A DNA stretch of 64,000 nucleotides, taken from Bog-159 sp963738345. Its GTDB lineage: Bacteria; Acidobacteriota; Terriglobia; Bryobacterales; Bryobacteraceae. Both the position numbers and the translations under genes were made by a program. Location of the stretch: the NCBI GenBank assembly GCA_963738345.1, contig CAVTWI010000002.1, positions 5,270,001 to 5,334,000 of the forward strand, read 5' to 3'. The notes beneath the pieces are model-generated. The model saw only the letters and a list, made by a program, of their open reading frames with translations, made no database searches and had not been told where the DNA came from. Numbering within the stretch: position 1 is the stretch's first letter; each line of letters starts with the position of its first letter. This document shows positions 53,295 through 61,096 of the stretch, piece by piece.

Positions 53295-54521
53295 ATGAAA
53301 ATAATCAATTTAAGCGGTGCGGCAATGATGTGCCTTGCCATAGGCGTTGCCCTTGCCCAGCCCGCCCGTACGAATCTGGTCGGAGCTGTAGAAAGCATCG
53401 ACCCATCCAGCGGACAGATCACGTTGCATACCGACGATGGCAAGACGGTTAAGATCACGCCGCATACGGGAGCGAAGTTCCTGCGGCTGCCTCCGGGCGA
53501 GAAGAGTATGGCGAACGCTACCCCGATCACGGCCAGCGACATCGGCAGCGGAGACCGGCTTCTGGCGCGCGGCGAACTTTCCGAAGATAAGATGTCGCTG
53601 TCGGCGACCACGCTGGTAGACATGAGCAAGGCGGACATCGCCAAAAAACAGCAAGCCGATCAGGCCGAGTGGCAGAAACGCGGCGTCGGTGGCTTGGTAA
53701 CGGCGGTGAATGCCGGTGCGGGTGAGTTGACGATCAATACCCGCACTGCCGAAGGGGTGAAGCCGCTGATTATCGTGGCGGATGCCAAGACTATGGTGCG
53801 GCGCTACGCGCCCGATTCGGTGAAATTCGCAGAAGCCAGGCCCGGCAAAGTAGCGGAAATCAAGCCGGGCGACCAGGTTCGGGCGCTGGGGACCAAGAGC
53901 GAAGACGGTACCCACTATGCCGCGGAGGAATTGGTTTCCGGTTCGTTTCGAAATGTGGCGGCGACGATCGTTTCGATCGATCCCGCGGCACACACCATGA
54001 AAGTTACGGATCTTTCGAATAAGAAGCCGTTGCTGGTACACGTGAACGCGGATTCGACGATGCGCGAGCTGCCGGAGATGGTGGCTAAGATGATCGCCAT
54101 GCGGGCGTCGGGTGGCGCGGGTGGCGCTGGCGGCCCGGGTGGCGCGGGCGGGGCACAACGTCCTGCGGGCGCTCCAGGCGCTAGCGGTCCCGGCCAGGCG
54201 GGTCCTGGACAAGTTCCGGGTGCTCCTCCCGGAGGCGCGGCGGGTGGCCCTGGACAGGGCGGTCCTGGAGGCATGCGCGGTGGACGCGGCGGCGATATGC
54301 AGCAGATGTTGGAACGTATGCCGGCCATCAAGCTCGAGGATCTGAAGCCGGGCGATGCCATCATCGTGTCGAGCACTGAAGGCGCGGATCCGGCACAGGT
54401 GACGGCCATCACGCTGGTAGCCGGCGTGGAGCCGATTCTTTCGGCGGCGCCCGCGGGTAGCCAGCGAGCCTCCATGCTGGGCTCCTGGAACCTGGATATG
54501 AACATGGGCGGCATGCAATGA
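53295..54521 (+). CDS. Exported DUF5666-like repeat protein with Gly/Pro-rich linker
   Basis: 408 residues from ATG 53295 (GGAG site 10 bases before), which places a signal peptide at the start (LSGAAMMCLAIGVALAQ). Three or four small beta domains with GAVESIDPSSGQITLHTDDG, GLVTAVNAGAGELTINTRTA and ATIVSIDPAAHTMKVTDLSN resemble DUF5666/OB-like modules. Residues ~285-345 are a low-complexity linker (GGAGGAGGPGGAGGAQRP). The final part contains IKLEDLKPGDAIIVSS. The stop overlaps the ATG of the TonB receptor gene (ATGA). Probably a periplasmic partner of that receptor (inference). Confidence 0.75.
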   Translation: MKIINLSGAAMMCLAIGVALAQPARTNLVGAVESIDPSSGQITLHTDDGKTVKITPHTGAKFLRLPPGEKSMANATPITASDIGSGDRLLARGELSEDKMSLSATTLVDMSKADIAKKQQADQAEWQKRGVGGLVTAVNAGAGELTINTRTAEGVKPLIIVADAKTMVRRYAPDSVKFAEARPGKVAEIKPGDQVRALGTKSEDGTHYAAEELVSGSFRNVAATIVSIDPAAHTMKVTDLSNKKPLLVHVNADSTMRELPEMVAKMIAMRASGGAGGAGGPGGAGGAQRPAGAPGASGPGQAGPGQVPGAPPGGAAGGPGQGGPGGMRGGRGGDMQQMLERMPAIKLEDLKPGDAIIVSSTEGADPAQVTAITLVAGVEPILSAAPAGSQRASMLGSWNLDMNMGGMQ

Positions 54522-57289
54522 TCGGTGCGATCATACTGTGGGCCGCCATGGCTGCCGCGCCGTCACCCGTTAAGCTGACAGGCGTGGTTACCGATCCTTC
54601 CGGAGCGTCGATCCCGGGAGCGGCGGTCACCATGACGGGCGCGCAGGGCGCCGTCAAGATAGCGCAAGCCGATGCGCAGGGTCGTTATTCGCTAGATGGT
54701 GCGCTGCCGGGTATTTATACCGTGCGGGCGATGGCTCCCGGCTTTGCCTTGTTCGAAAAGAAAGCGCTGGATCTAACCCTGGGAGGCCCGTCGCGGCTGG
54801 ATATCCAGATGGTAGTGGTGGCGGAGAAGCAGGAGGTCACGGTTTCCGATAGCGCGCATGTGGACGTGGATCCGTCGGCCAACGTGGGCGCGCTGGTGCT
54901 GAAAGGGACAGACCTGGACGCGCTTTCGGACGATCCGGACGATTTGCAAAACGATCTGCAGGCGCTGGCGGGTCCTGCGGCCGGCCCCAACGGCGGACAG
55001 ATTTATATTGACGGTTTCACGGGCGGGCAACTGCCGCCTAAGGAATCCATTCGCGAGATTCGCATCAATCAAAACCCATTTTCGGCCGAGTATGACAAGC
55101 TGGGGTTCGGGCGTATTGAGGTCTTCACCAAGCCGGGAACGGACAAGTTCCGAGGACAGGTGTTCTTCAACTTCGGCGATTCGATTTTCAATGCGCGAAA
55201 TCCGTTTGCACCGGACAAGCTGCCCTATCAGCAGCGCATGCTCTCCGGAAATCTGAGCGGGCCGTTGACGAAGAAATCGTCATTCTTCATCGACGCGGAA
55301 CGGCGCGATCAGCAGGAGACTTCGGTAATCAGCGCGTTGATCGGGCTGAACGATCCGTTCAGCCAAGCGGTGCTGGCGCCGCAGGTACGCACTACCGTAA
55401 GCCCGCGGCTCGATTACCAGTTGAACGCCAAGAATACTCTGGTGGCCCGTTACCGCTACTCTTACGCGACGCAGGATAACCAGGGGGTTGGCGGCTTGAC
55501 GCTCGCCAGCCGGGGCTACAACGTGCATAACGGTGAACAGAGCGCCAGCCTCACCGATACCTACATGGTCAGCAATAGCGTGATCAACGAGACGCGCTTC
55601 CAGTATATCCACGACACTTATTCGCAACTGGGCAACAACGATCTGCCGGGCATTTTAGTGGAAGGCGCGTTTACCGCCGGCGGTACGCCTTTCGGCCTGG
55701 GGCAATCTTATAACAACGAAGACCATTACGAGTTGCAGAACTTTACTTCGATTGTGCATGGCACGCATTTCTTCAAGTTTGGCGGGCGTTTGCGCGATGT
55801 GCGGCTGGACGATCTCTCGACGGGGAACTACAACGGCATGTATACGTTCACATCGCTCGAGCTATATGAACAGGCCGTTCCCCAGCCCAGTCAGTTTTCC
55901 ATTACGCAGGGCACGCCGCTGGCCACCGTCAGGCAATACGATGCCGGGCTGTTCGCTACGGACGATTGGCGGTTGAAGCCGAATTTCACGCTGAGTCTCG
56001 GGGCGCGGTACGAGACGCAGGACAACATCGGCGACCATGCCGATATCGCGCCGCGCGTGGGGTTTGCATGGGGCGTCGGAGGCGGCAAATCGGGACAGCC
56101 GAAGACCGTGATCCGCGGCGGATTCGGCATCTTCTACGATCGTTTCGGCGAGAGTTTGGTAATGGCCGCGGTGCAAGGGAATGGCGTCCTGCAACAGCAA
56201 TACGTAGTCATGGATCCTGCCGTCCTGGCCGCGTCGTATCCCAACATCCCGCCGTTGACGGAAGTTCCGTCGGCGATCCGCGAAATCGACTCGCACCTGC
56301 ACGCGCCTTATACGATGCAGGGCGCTATGGGGGTGGATCGCCAATTGCCCAAGAACATCACGCTGGCGCTGACTTATACGCACTCGCGCGGCGTGGATAT
56401 GCTGCGGTCGCGCAATATCAATGCGCCGCTGCCGGGAAGCGGATTGCTGCCTTATCCGGGCGAGGGAAATATCAATTTGTACGAATCGAGCGGCTTGTTT
56501 ACGCAGAACCAGTTGATCACTAACATTAACGCGCGTATCAATGCCAAGGTGAACCTGTTCGGTTATTATGCCCTGGGCAAAGCCGAAAGCAATACGGATG
56601 GGGCGGGATCGTTCCCGTCCAACCAATACAACGAGCGGTACGACTGGGGCCGCGCGGGCTTCGACGTGCGAAATCGCGTGTTTATCGGGGGCAGCGTGGT
56701 TGCGCCGCTGGGGCTGCGGTTCAGCCCATTCATCATCGCGCAATCGGGTTCGCCCTTCGATATCACCCTGGGGCAGGATTTGAATGGCGATTCGATCTAC
56801 AACGACCGGCCGGCGTTTGCCGGGCCAGACGCGGCGGACCCGCTGGTAACGCGCTACGGCGTATTCGACTTGAAGCCGCAACCCGGGGAAACCATTATCC
56901 CGCGCAACTACGGCGATGGCCCTGGAATGTTCAGCATGAATCTGCGGCTAAGCCGGACGTTCGGCTTCGGCGGCGAGCGGGCGAGTAGCGCCGCGGCCGG
57001 TGCTGGGATGACGGGTGGCGGTATGGCGGCCGGCGGTATGCGTGGTGGACCGCGAGGCGGCCCGGGGGGAATGCGCGGCGGTCCGTTTGGCGATGCGGTG
57101 ACCAATAAGCGCTACAACCTAACGGTTGGCATTTCGGCGCGCAATTTATTAAACAACGTGAATTTAGCGCCGCCTATCGGCACGCTGTCATCGCCGCTGT
57201 TTGGCACGTCGAATGCGCTGGCTGGAGGCTTCTTCGGCTCGTCGTCGGCCAACCGCCGCATTGAGATGCAGATGCGCTTCTCTTTCTAA
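54518..57289 (+). CDS. TonB-dependent receptor with carboxypeptidase-regulatory domain (Oar-like)
   Basis: 923 residues. Signal peptide, then a carboxypeptidase-regulatory domain (LTGVVTDPSGASIPGAAVTM), a plug (QIYIDGFTGGQLPPKESIRE; KLGFGRIEVFTKPGTDKFRG) and a long beta-barrel (SGPLTKKSSFFIDAERRDQQ; FKFGGRLRDVRLDD) ending in MQMRFSF with terminal Phe. Residues ~820-860 are Gly/Met-rich (GGPRGGPGGMRGGPFG) inside the last barrel loops, a motif echoed in the preceding protein's linker. It is intact, unlike the paralogous gene at 11888-14854. Substrate unknown. Coupled to the DUF5666-like gene by ATGA. Confidence 0.92.
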   Translation: MIGAIILWAAMAAAPSPVKLTGVVTDPSGASIPGAAVTMTGAQGAVKIAQADAQGRYSLDGALPGIYTVRAMAPGFALFEKKALDLTLGGPSRLDIQMVVVAEKQEVTVSDSAHVDVDPSANVGALVLKGTDLDALSDDPDDLQNDLQALAGPAAGPNGGQIYIDGFTGGQLPPKESIREIRINQNPFSAEYDKLGFGRIEVFTKPGTDKFRGQVFFNFGDSIFNARNPFAPDKLPYQQRMLSGNLSGPLTKKSSFFIDAERRDQQETSVISALIGLNDPFSQAVLAPQVRTTVSPRLDYQLNAKNTLVARYRYSYATQDNQGVGGLTLASRGYNVHNGEQSASLTDTYMVSNSVINETRFQYIHDTYSQLGNNDLPGILVEGAFTAGGTPFGLGQSYNNEDHYELQNFTSIVHGTHFFKFGGRLRDVRLDDLSTGNYNGMYTFTSLELYEQAVPQPSQFSITQGTPLATVRQYDAGLFATDDWRLKPNFTLSLGARYETQDNIGDHADIAPRVGFAWGVGGGKSGQPKTVIRGGFGIFYDRFGESLVMAAVQGNGVLQQQYVVMDPAVLAASYPNIPPLTEVPSAIREIDSHLHAPYTMQGAMGVDRQLPKNITLALTYTHSRGVDMLRSRNINAPLPGSGLLPYPGEGNINLYESSGLFTQNQLITNINARINAKVNLFGYYALGKAESNTDGAGSFPSNQYNERYDWGRAGFDVRNRVFIGGSVVAPLGLRFSPFIIAQSGSPFDITLGQDLNGDSIYNDRPAFAGPDAADPLVTRYGVFDLKPQPGETIIPRNYGDGPGMFSMNLRLSRTFGFGGERASSAAAGAGMTGGGMAAGGMRGGPRGGPGGMRGGPFGDAVTNKRYNLTVGISARNLLNNVNLAPPIGTLSSPLFGTSNALAGGFFGSSSANRRIEMQMRFSF

Positions 57290-57314
57290 ATTAGCGTGTC
57301 CGGCGGAGACCGGG

Positions 57315-58094
57315 CTACTTAACCAACGGCTGAAAGATAGCGAATACGGCGCCCTGCGGATCGGCCACTACGGCCCAGCGTCCGACGCCTTCCATGGTGG
57401 TGGGTCCATAGTAAAGAGTGGCGCCAGCGGATTTCGCTTTGCCGGCTGCGGCATCGCAGTCGGACGCCAGAAAATAGAGTAGCCAGTGCGAGGGGACGCC
57501 TGGCTGCGGCCCGATGGGCGGAATGCCGCCGATAAAGGTCTCGCCGTTTTTGATGTGGAGGTAGCCTGACGAGTCGTGTTCGCCGGGGGCAATCTCCCAG
57601 CCGAATAGGCCCGCGTAGAATTCCCTGGCGCGCGGCACATCACCGGTCATGAGATCGGCCCAGCAAAGGGTGCCATCCACGCCGGTAATACCCACACCCG
57701 AGTTGTTTTTCGGTTGCCATAGTGCGAACGTGGCGCCGGTGGGATCCTGGACCACGGCCATGCGCCCGGCATCGAAAACATCGAGCGCCGGCGCGATTAC
57801 TTTGCCTCCCAGTTCGGTGACGCGAGCCGCGGAGTCATCCGCGTTGCCAACCGAAAGATAGGGCAGCCAATTCGGCGGTGCACCGCCCGACTGTTCCGGC
57901 TGGAGGGTATAAGCCGCTGCCGTATCGCGCCCGTCCAGGCGAAAGATCGTGTAGTGCTGGTCCGGGCCCATCGGCATGTCATTCGAGACCCAGCCAAAGA
58001 GGGATCCGTAGAAAGACTTTGCGGCTGTTTGGTCAGTGGTTCCCAGTTCCACCCACACGAAGGCGCCGGTGGGATGTTTGTCGATGTGGGGCAT
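57315..58094 (-). CDS. Two-domain VOC (glyoxalase/bleomycin-resistance-like) protein
   Basis: 259 residues from ATG 58094 (MPHIDKHPTG; the frame is open further upstream but without family character). Two VOC domains in tandem: FVWVELGTTDQTAAKSFYGS with LFGWVSNDMPMG, and LCWADLMTGDVPRAREFYAG with LFGWEIAPGEHD. The repeated VADPQGAVFAIFQP / VQDPTGATFALWQP close each domain. Such proteins bind a divalent metal and include hydroxylases and resistance proteins; the substrate cannot be told. It lies downstream of the chemosensory operon but in its own unit. Confidence 0.88.
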   Translation of the reverse strand: MPHIDKHPTGAFVWVELGTTDQTAAKSFYGSLFGWVSNDMPMGPDQHYTIFRLDGRDTAAAYTLQPEQSGGAPPNWLPYLSVGNADDSAARVTELGGKVIAPALDVFDAGRMAVVQDPTGATFALWQPKNNSGVGITGVDGTLCWADLMTGDVPRAREFYAGLFGWEIAPGEHDSSGYLHIKNGETFIGGIPPIGPQPGVPSHWLLYFLASDCDAAAGKAKSAGATLYYGPTTMEGVGRWAVVADPQGAVFAIFQPLVK

Positions 58095-58138
58095 GGGGAG
58101 AGTATACAACGGCCCGTGCGTATCGCGCTGGAAATTGG

Positions 58139-58609
58139 TCAAACGGGCGGAAGCATTTCGATTAGAGTGATGCGGAAGATTCCGGCGTCGCACGAGAATG
58201 TCATTCGTTCGACGGAGTTCACCCGGCACAAGTGGACCGAATAGTCGCTGCCTTGGACCACCGACGGCATGGATAAATCGACACCGTGGGGCAGGAGTGA
58301 TTTTAGATTGCCGGCAACCATATTGGCCAACTCACCCATGACGTCGCGGACGTCGTCGTCCACCGCATCGGGCAAATCGATTCCCATGAACCGGACCGCA
58401 AATTGACAGGCCTCCCGCGCATTGCATTCGACCAGGGTCGCGCCACGCCAGTCGCCAACGAAGTGGACGGCGGACGTAATCGTATCCGGAGCGTGGGCCC
58501 AGATCGTGTCGCAAGGGGCTGCCTCCAGTTCCATCATGGTCTGGAAAACCGACTGCACGATGCGCGTCAGGTCGTCCCGGTAGACATTTAGTGCGATTGA
58601 GGCAGGCAT
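58139..58609 (-). CDS. cheX: CheX-type chemotaxis phosphatase
   Basis: 156 residues. DDVRDVMGELANMVAGNLKS carries the ExxN signature of CheC/CheX/FliY phosphatases, which removes phosphate from CheY-P (family knowledge). The N-terminal half VYRDDLTRIVQSVFQTMMEL and GDWRGATLVECNAREACQFA matches CheX. Ten bases separate it from the cheR stop, so it is the last gene of the chemosensory operon. No CheZ or CheC is seen, so this could be the system's signal-terminating enzyme. Confidence 0.85.
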   Translation of the reverse strand: MPASIALNVYRDDLTRIVQSVFQTMMELEAAPCDTIWAHAPDTITSAVHFVGDWRGATLVECNAREACQFAVRFMGIDLPDAVDDDVRDVMGELANMVAGNLKSLLPHGVDLSMPSVVQGSDYSVHLCRVNSVERMTFSCDAGIFRITLIEMLPPV

Positions 58610-58618
58610 TTTGATCCT

Positions 58619-59443
58619 TTAAGGAACCCGGTACAGCACCGTTTGTCCCGTGACCCGGCGTTCAAAGCGGTCGGTCAGATTGAGGGTAGTTTCGGCACCG
58701 CCCAGTAAGAGGTAGCCTCCCCGGAACAGGGTTCCGTAGAGTTCGTCCAGAATGCGGCGTTTCGACTCCGTATCGAAGTAAATCAAAACATTGCGGCAGA
58801 AGACCACATCGAACGGGCCGCGCGTGGACATTTTTTGGCGAAGATCGAAAGTGGTGAAATCAACCATGCGCCGCACCTCGTCCTTCAACTGCCATTCGAG
58901 GCCGACCCGGGTGAAATACTTCACCAGATAGCCGACGGGCAATCCACGATTGACTTCAATCTGGAGATATCTGCCGGTGCGGGAACGTTCGGCCATTTGG
59001 GTCGATAGATCGGTGCCTTGAATCCTAATTTTCCAATCCCCCAGCCCCATTTCGAGTAACATAATCGCCAGGCTGTAGGCTTCCTGGCCAGAGGACGATG
59101 CGGCCGACCAAAAGCTCATTTTCCGGGTGTCCTGGCGCAGGGCGACTAGGGCCGGTATGACCACCGAACGCAACGCATCATACTGGGCTGGATCGCGGAA
59201 GAAGAAGGTCTCGTTGGTGGTCATGGCCTCCACCACCCGGCGCTTCAATACGGTATTGTCAACGGCGCTACCGAGCCTGGTGCATAGGCCGTCCAGGGTG
59301 CCCAGGCTCTCCTGCTGCACGATGGGCATCAGACGGGCCTCAAGCAGATAGCGCTTGTCGCCATCGAGAACGATGCCGGACTCGCGGTAGACGTAGTCTT
59401 GCAGGAATCGGTAGCTTTCGGGGCAGAGTTCGACTGCTGGCAT
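58619..59443 (-). CDS. cheR: Chemotaxis protein methyltransferase CheR
   Basis: 274 residues. The N-terminal helical domain (ESYRFLQDYVYRESGIVLDG) precedes the SAM-binding domain: MTTNETFFFRDPAQYDALR, FWSAASSSGQEAYSLAIMLL, FDVVFCRNVLIYFDTESKRR. It methylates glutamates of chemoreceptors. No TPR extension and no receptor C-terminal docking pentapeptide is seen on the encoded MCP. Four bases separate it from cheB. Confidence 0.94.
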   Translation of the reverse strand: MPAVELCPESYRFLQDYVYRESGIVLDGDKRYLLEARLMPIVQQESLGTLDGLCTRLGSAVDNTVLKRRVVEAMTTNETFFFRDPAQYDALRSVVIPALVALRQDTRKMSFWSAASSSGQEAYSLAIMLLEMGLGDWKIRIQGTDLSTQMAERSRTGRYLQIEVNRGLPVGYLVKYFTRVGLEWQLKDEVRRMVDFTTFDLRQKMSTRGPFDVVFCRNVLIYFDTESKRRILDELYGTLFRGGYLLLGGAETTLNLTDRFERRVTGQTVLYRVP

Positions 59444-59447
59444 CGAG

Positions 59448-60557
59448 TTATCCTTTGCCTGCCTGCCGCAGGACTTCCGGCACTACTGCGTCCAAGGGCA
59501 CCACGCAATTCGCCAGGCCGGCGCGCGCGACCGCACCGGGCATGCCCCAGACCACGCTGCTCGATTCGTCCTGGGCTATGACATACGCGCCGTGTGCCTT
59601 GAGAACCTCCGCTCCGCGCATGCCATCCTGTCCCATGCCGGTGAGCACGGCGGAGATGGATGCGTGCCCGTAAACCTCTCCGACCGAGCGAAATAAGACG
59701 TCCACCGAAGGCCGGCAGGAGTTCTCGGGAGCGGACTGATCCAACCGTACAACGGCGGATCCGGCATGATTTTCCACGCGCATGTGATAGTCTCCGGGGG
59801 CGATCAAAACCGTTCCGGCAGCTACCGGTGATCCGTCGACCGCTTCCTCAACCCTTAAGCTGGTGCCCGTCTGAAGCCGTTCCGCCAGGAATCGCGTGAA
59901 TAGCGGGGGCATGTGTTGCACGATCAGAATGGGTAGCGGAAAATCGGCGGGAAACTGGGGCATGATCGCGCCCAAAGCGGTCGGACCGCCCGTCGACACG
60001 CCGATCGCTACGACTCTGGGCCGTCCCTTGCGGTCACTCGGGCCCGTGGGGCGGAGGGCGGAGGGTGGCTTAGGGACTGCAGCGGTCGGAGAGCAGATCG
60101 GAACTTGACCCTGCATCAGGAAAAACTGCTTGATCTTGGGGATGAGTTCGGTGCGCAAGCTGGCCATGGAACGGTCGAGCGATCCCACGTTTGCGGCCTT
60201 GGTCACATAATCGTCCGCGCCGAGCGAGAGTGCCTCCAGAGTCAACGCGGCGCCCCGGTCAGTAAGGGTACTGAACATGACCGTCCTGGGACGGCCCTGG
60301 CGTTCGCGGACTCTGCGTAATACTTCCAGGCCATCCACTTCGGGCATCTCAATATCGAGGGTGATTACGTCCGGGTTCAATTGCGCGATCCGCTCCATCG
60401 CGATCGCGCCGTTAGACGCAACGCCCACTACTTCCAGAGACGGATCTTCCGAGAGCGCATAAGTCACCAGCCTGCGGATGACCACCGAGTCGTCAACTAC
60501 CAGCACTCGGATGCGGTTACCGGGTAGAATCGTCTTCCTTGAGATATTAGTGCGCAT
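59448..60557 (-). CDS. cheB: Protein-glutamate methylesterase/response regulator CheB
   Basis: 369 residues. Receiver domain (LVVDDSVVIRRLV; phospho-acceptor Asp68 in NPDVITLDIEMPEVDG; DYVTKAANVG) and methylesterase domain with the catalytic triad Ser188 (AIGVSTGGPTALGA), His215 (IVQHMPPLFT) and Asp311 (GMGQDGMRGA). It demethylates chemoreceptors and adapts the pathway with CheR. It follows cheY by 26 bases. Confidence 0.95.
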   Translation of the reverse strand: MRTNISRKTILPGNRIRVLVVDDSVVIRRLVTYALSEDPSLEVVGVASNGAIAMERIAQLNPDVITLDIEMPEVDGLEVLRRVRERQGRPRTVMFSTLTDRGAALTLEALSLGADDYVTKAANVGSLDRSMASLRTELIPKIKQFFLMQGQVPICSPTAAVPKPPSALRPTGPSDRKGRPRVVAIGVSTGGPTALGAIMPQFPADFPLPILIVQHMPPLFTRFLAERLQTGTSLRVEEAVDGSPVAAGTVLIAPGDYHMRVENHAGSAVVRLDQSAPENSCRPSVDVLFRSVGEVYGHASISAVLTGMGQDGMRGAEVLKAHGAYVIAQDESSSVVWGMPGAVARAGLANCVVPLDAVVPEVLRQAGKG

Positions 60558-60583
60558 TACAAACTCTATGGGCGGTAAATCCG

Positions 60584-60949
60584 TTATTGAACCAAGCCCA
60601 ACACCCGCAGCTTATCCACCAGGATCTCTTTGGTAAATGGCTTCATGACGTATTCGTCGGCCCCCGCTGCGATGGCCTTGACCATTTGATCCACTTCCGT
60701 CTCAGTGGTCACCATCATCACCTTGACAGCGGCGTAACGCGAATCCGCACGGACCTTCTGGAGGAACTCGAAGCCATTCATGTTGGGCATGTTCCAGTCC
60801 ACCAGGATCAGCGCCAGTTCTTGCCGTAGAAGCGCGCACGCTTCCGCGCCATCGGCGGCGGCGGTGACTTCATAACCCAATTCAGTCAGATTCCTCGATA
60901 GAATCATGCGCACGGCACGCGAATCGTCAACGACGAGAACCTGGGGCAT
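60584..60949 (-). CDS. cheY: CheY-type single-domain response regulator
   Basis: 121 residues: MPQVLVVDDSRAVRMILSRN with Asp8 and Asp9, phospho-acceptor Asp51 in LILVDWNMPNMNGF, MMVTTETEVDQM (Thr81/82) and Lys103 in YVMKPFTKE. No output domain, so it acts by protein contact, at a motor or another target. It stands between the MCP gene (with a terminator-like hairpin between) and cheB. Confidence 0.93.
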   Translation of the reverse strand: MPQVLVVDDSRAVRMILSRNLTELGYEVTAAADGAEACALLRQELALILVDWNMPNMNGFEFLQKVRADSRYAAVKVMMVTTETEVDQMVKAIAAGADEYVMKPFTKEILVDKLRVLGLVQ

Positions 60950-61033
60950 TCGCTAAAATCCTCTCTAGTTGTCTATCGGAAGAGCGGGGAAGCGGCTTTA
61001 GGGGGAAACAGCGGGAAGGAAGGCAACGCCGAA

Positions 61034-61083
61034 AATAAACGGCGGCCGCCGGGGATTGCATGTGCAGTCACCCGCCGGCCGCC
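61034..61083 (-). terminator. GC-rich hairpin after the MCP gene
   Basis: On the minus strand GGCGGCCG...CGGCCGCC (61041-61083) followed by GTTTATTTTC. The T-run is weak, so it may be a partial terminator that lowers cheYBRX expression relative to the MCP. Confidence 0.55.
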
Positions 61084-61096
61084 TAGTCTTGCAAAA

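Noticed and set aside
53310..54518. 402-codon minus-strand frame opposite the DUF5666-like gene
   Set aside because: Composition is His/Arg-rich and repeats mirror the sense-strand Gly-rich linker; no family features.
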